Shown: in pieces, positions 34,442-35,564 of the stretch
Layout: every line of letters begins with the position of its first letter
Position numbering within the stretch: the stretch's first letter is position 1
Assembly: GCA_943704525.1 (NCBI GenBank)
Contig: CALSCQ010001940.1
Coordinates: forward strand, 1 to 35,564
DNA from: Pigoraptor vietnamica
Lineage: Eukaryota > Opisthokonta > Filasterea
Direction: 5' to 3'
DNA: 35,564 nt
Position numbers and translations under genes: made by a program
The notes under the pieces: model-generated
Database searches by the model: none
The model's input: the letters and a program-made list of their open reading frames with translations, nothing else
Told to the model about the DNA's origin: nothing

Positions 34442-35115
34442 ATGCGCCAAATGTTTTTGCCGCACTTGTGACGAATGATCTTCTTGATTTTGGTAAACCC
34501 CCTTTCGCTCCACACCTTGACATCGTCATTGACACTAGTGCGCAGGTCGTCCAAAAAAACATACTCCTTACCATTATTTTTTTGCCAATGCCTCTCATCT
34601 CCGCCCAACACATGAAGGAGACTTTCAATTGTCACATACTCTTCCACGTACGTGAAGGGCTTTTCAGTGCGGCCGCCAGGATAAGTATTGAAGACGATAC
34701 AATTATCGAAGTTGAGACCTTGCCGTCGCCTTACGAGGATTGGAGTATCGCCCGTCACACTATCGCCGTAAATAATGTTGGCACCAATCTCACTGTAATT
34801 TTCTTCGATGAAGGTCTTTGTCTGGAAAATCATTTCGCGGCCGATCTTTGTGACGGATGCAGCAATTTCGAGGCAAGGCAGCATGCCAACAATGGCACCT
34901 GTAAATCCATAGACGCTATTACACGTGACCTTAAGTGCGAGTTGCTTGCCATTGTAAACTGACTTCATGAAGGGATCTTTCTCCATTTCCATCATTTTCT
35001 TGGCAGCTTTCCTCTCAGCGAGAAGTTCGCGCAAAATGAGAGGAAGGATACCCTCTTTCTGTCTTTGCATGTGCTTAACAATTACATCAGCATAACTATC
35101 CAAATACTCTTTCAA
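34285..35115 (-). pseudogene. polB: DNA polymerase B, palm part with intein N-terminal region
   Basis: Contains G-I-L-P-L-I-L-R-E-L-L-A-E-R-K and Q-L-A-L-K-V-T-C-N-S-V-Y-G-F-T-G (motif B), then I-I-Y-G-D, where an intein begins: S-V-T-G-D-T-P-I-L-V-R (block A). Polymerase-like coding continues a little upstream of 35115 to about 35164, where it meets a large hairpin; the exonuclease and N-terminal domains are not in the window. The intein here is the counterpart of that in the previous entry. Only part of the frame is native sequence. PolB is the replicative polymerase of giant viruses and the best virus marker in the window. Confidence 0.85.
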
Positions 35116-35163
35116 GTTTTCGGCAATAACGTTGTGATTGAGGGAAGAGATTGATCCGTGATT

Positions 35164-35251
35164 GATCCAAATCCGAGGTCTTGAGATTGATCCAATTGAT
35201 CCAAATTTGAGGTTTGGATCAATTGGATCAATTTGGTTCAGATTTGGATCC
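35164..35251. repeat. Nested inverted repeat: perfect 20-base stem, 7-base loop
   Basis: Arms 35186-35205 and 35213-35232 are perfect complements (core TTGATCCAATTGATCCAAA). Outer arms 35164-35173 and 35241-35250 (GATCCAAATC/GATTTGGATC) add a second stem. The word GATTGATCC also recurs as direct copies from about 35149. It sits at the edge of the polymerase remnant, so it may be a rearrangement or element boundary, a cruciform, or a strong hairpin in RNA. Confidence 0.8.
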
Positions 35252-35564
35252 TGACTTTCAGAAAACTAACACTGAATATAGACGGATACGTCCACTCTCT
35301 ATATCATTGAATTATATGCAGAGGTATAAGAATTTTCAAGTACACCGTTTAGTGGCTCTATCATTTATTGAAACGAACAATGTGAATCTATTCGTTAATC
35401 ATATTACGCCCCCGACCTTGGGTGCGCGTATTCAGTCTCAGGCGACTAGGGAAAAGCTTAAGCCAATCACTAATGCATTGTCCGCCTTATATGGGCCCCC
35501 CAATTCCCCAGGGGCAAGGCTTATGGGATCGACATGTTACCTCCATCACATCACAGGAGCGTAA
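35214..35564 (+). pseudogene. HNH homing-nuclease piece
   Basis: After about 45 residues the frame reads F-Q-V-H-R-L-V-A-L-S-F-I-x(7)-F-V-N-H-I. This is the classic start of NUMOD-linked HNH nucleases (V-H-R-L-V-A-x-x-F-I ... V-N-H). The sequence after V-N-H-I does not follow the family, and the frame starts inside the hairpin, so this is a fragment. The first ATG is at 35316. Such nucleases spread within giant-virus and phage genomes. It is unlike the HNH protein at 3490-3945. Confidence 0.6.

Noticed and set aside
1-35564. CRISPR arrays, rRNA and tRNA genes
   Set aside because: No regularly spaced repeat-spacer pattern, rRNA core or tRNA cloverleaf was recognised by eye; a covariance-model scan would be needed to exclude a tRNA firmly.
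35214-35564. Idea that the right-end frame is a reverse transcriptase or capsid piece
   Set aside because: The only recognisable part is the V-H-R-L-V-A ... V-N-H block of HNH nucleases; no RT or capsid motif is present.

Overview
The window looks like a chromosome piece of a free-living amoeba of the Acanthamoeba type that carries a large, partly decayed insertion of giant-virus (Nucleocytoviricota) DNA. Two kinds of sequence alternate. GC-rich blocks hold host genes with many short GT-AG introns: a three-exon gene at 5.6-6.7 kb and a receptor-type tyrosine kinase of about 16 exons at 10.15-16.94 kb. AT-richer blocks hold tightly packed intronless genes on both strands with very short spacers. 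These include virus-type genes: an intein-bearing family B DNA polymerase, HNH nucleases, a giant-virus C2H2 finger protein, a basic virion-type protein, an Och1-like glycosyltransferase and many small single-pass cysteine-rich membrane proteins. The host name is an inference from gene style; the virus family cannot be fixed from this window.

Layout. 0-0.57 kb: gene-free flank with duplicated TATTTAAA and CRE-like sites. 0.57-5.6 kb: ASCH remnant, small membrane proteins, a PhnZ-like HD oxygenase with a short diverged relative, an HNH nuclease, a cysteine-rich protein and a LamG piece. 5.6-6.7 kb: host gene with an RRAQEE repeat. 6.8-7.3 kb: (TG)n and a TTAGAC repeat cluster. 7.2-10.0 kb: dual-specificity phosphatase, a syntaxin-like SNARE, small membrane proteins and a zinc-ribbon protein. 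10.15-16.94 kb: host receptor kinase. 17.4-23.1 kb: block of probable virion or membrane proteins, flanked by two inverted copies of one cysteine-rich gene. 23.4-29.2 kb: GTGACATTGG repeats, glycosyltransferase, coiled-coil/RING protein, a PPxY protein, a methyltransferase-like protein and a fused DHFR-thymidylate synthase. 29.2-35.2 kb: zinc-finger protein, several unknowns, two cysteine-rich membrane proteins and the polymerase. 35.2-35.56 kb: a large hairpin and a second HNH piece.

State and age. About a dozen virus-derived genes read as broken or rearranged, while others (495-aa DHFR-TS, 506-aa membrane protein, 287-aa HD protein, glycosyltransferase, SNARE) are fully open. That mixture suggests a fairly young fossil that is eroding, or a few genes kept after insertion.

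How the genes could have worked together (inference). Replication and nucleotide supply: PolB and DHFR-TS. Virion and membrane: cysteine-rich single-pass proteins, the 506-aa anchored protein, the 280-aa coiled-coil protein, the basic protein. Host interface: Qa-SNARE mimic, four-PPxY protein, RING protein, phosphatase, glycosyltransferase. The most unusual items are the SNARE mimic, the PPxY protein, the PhnZ-like oxygenase, and the cysteine-rich family sharing a juxtamembrane E-x-F-G signature.
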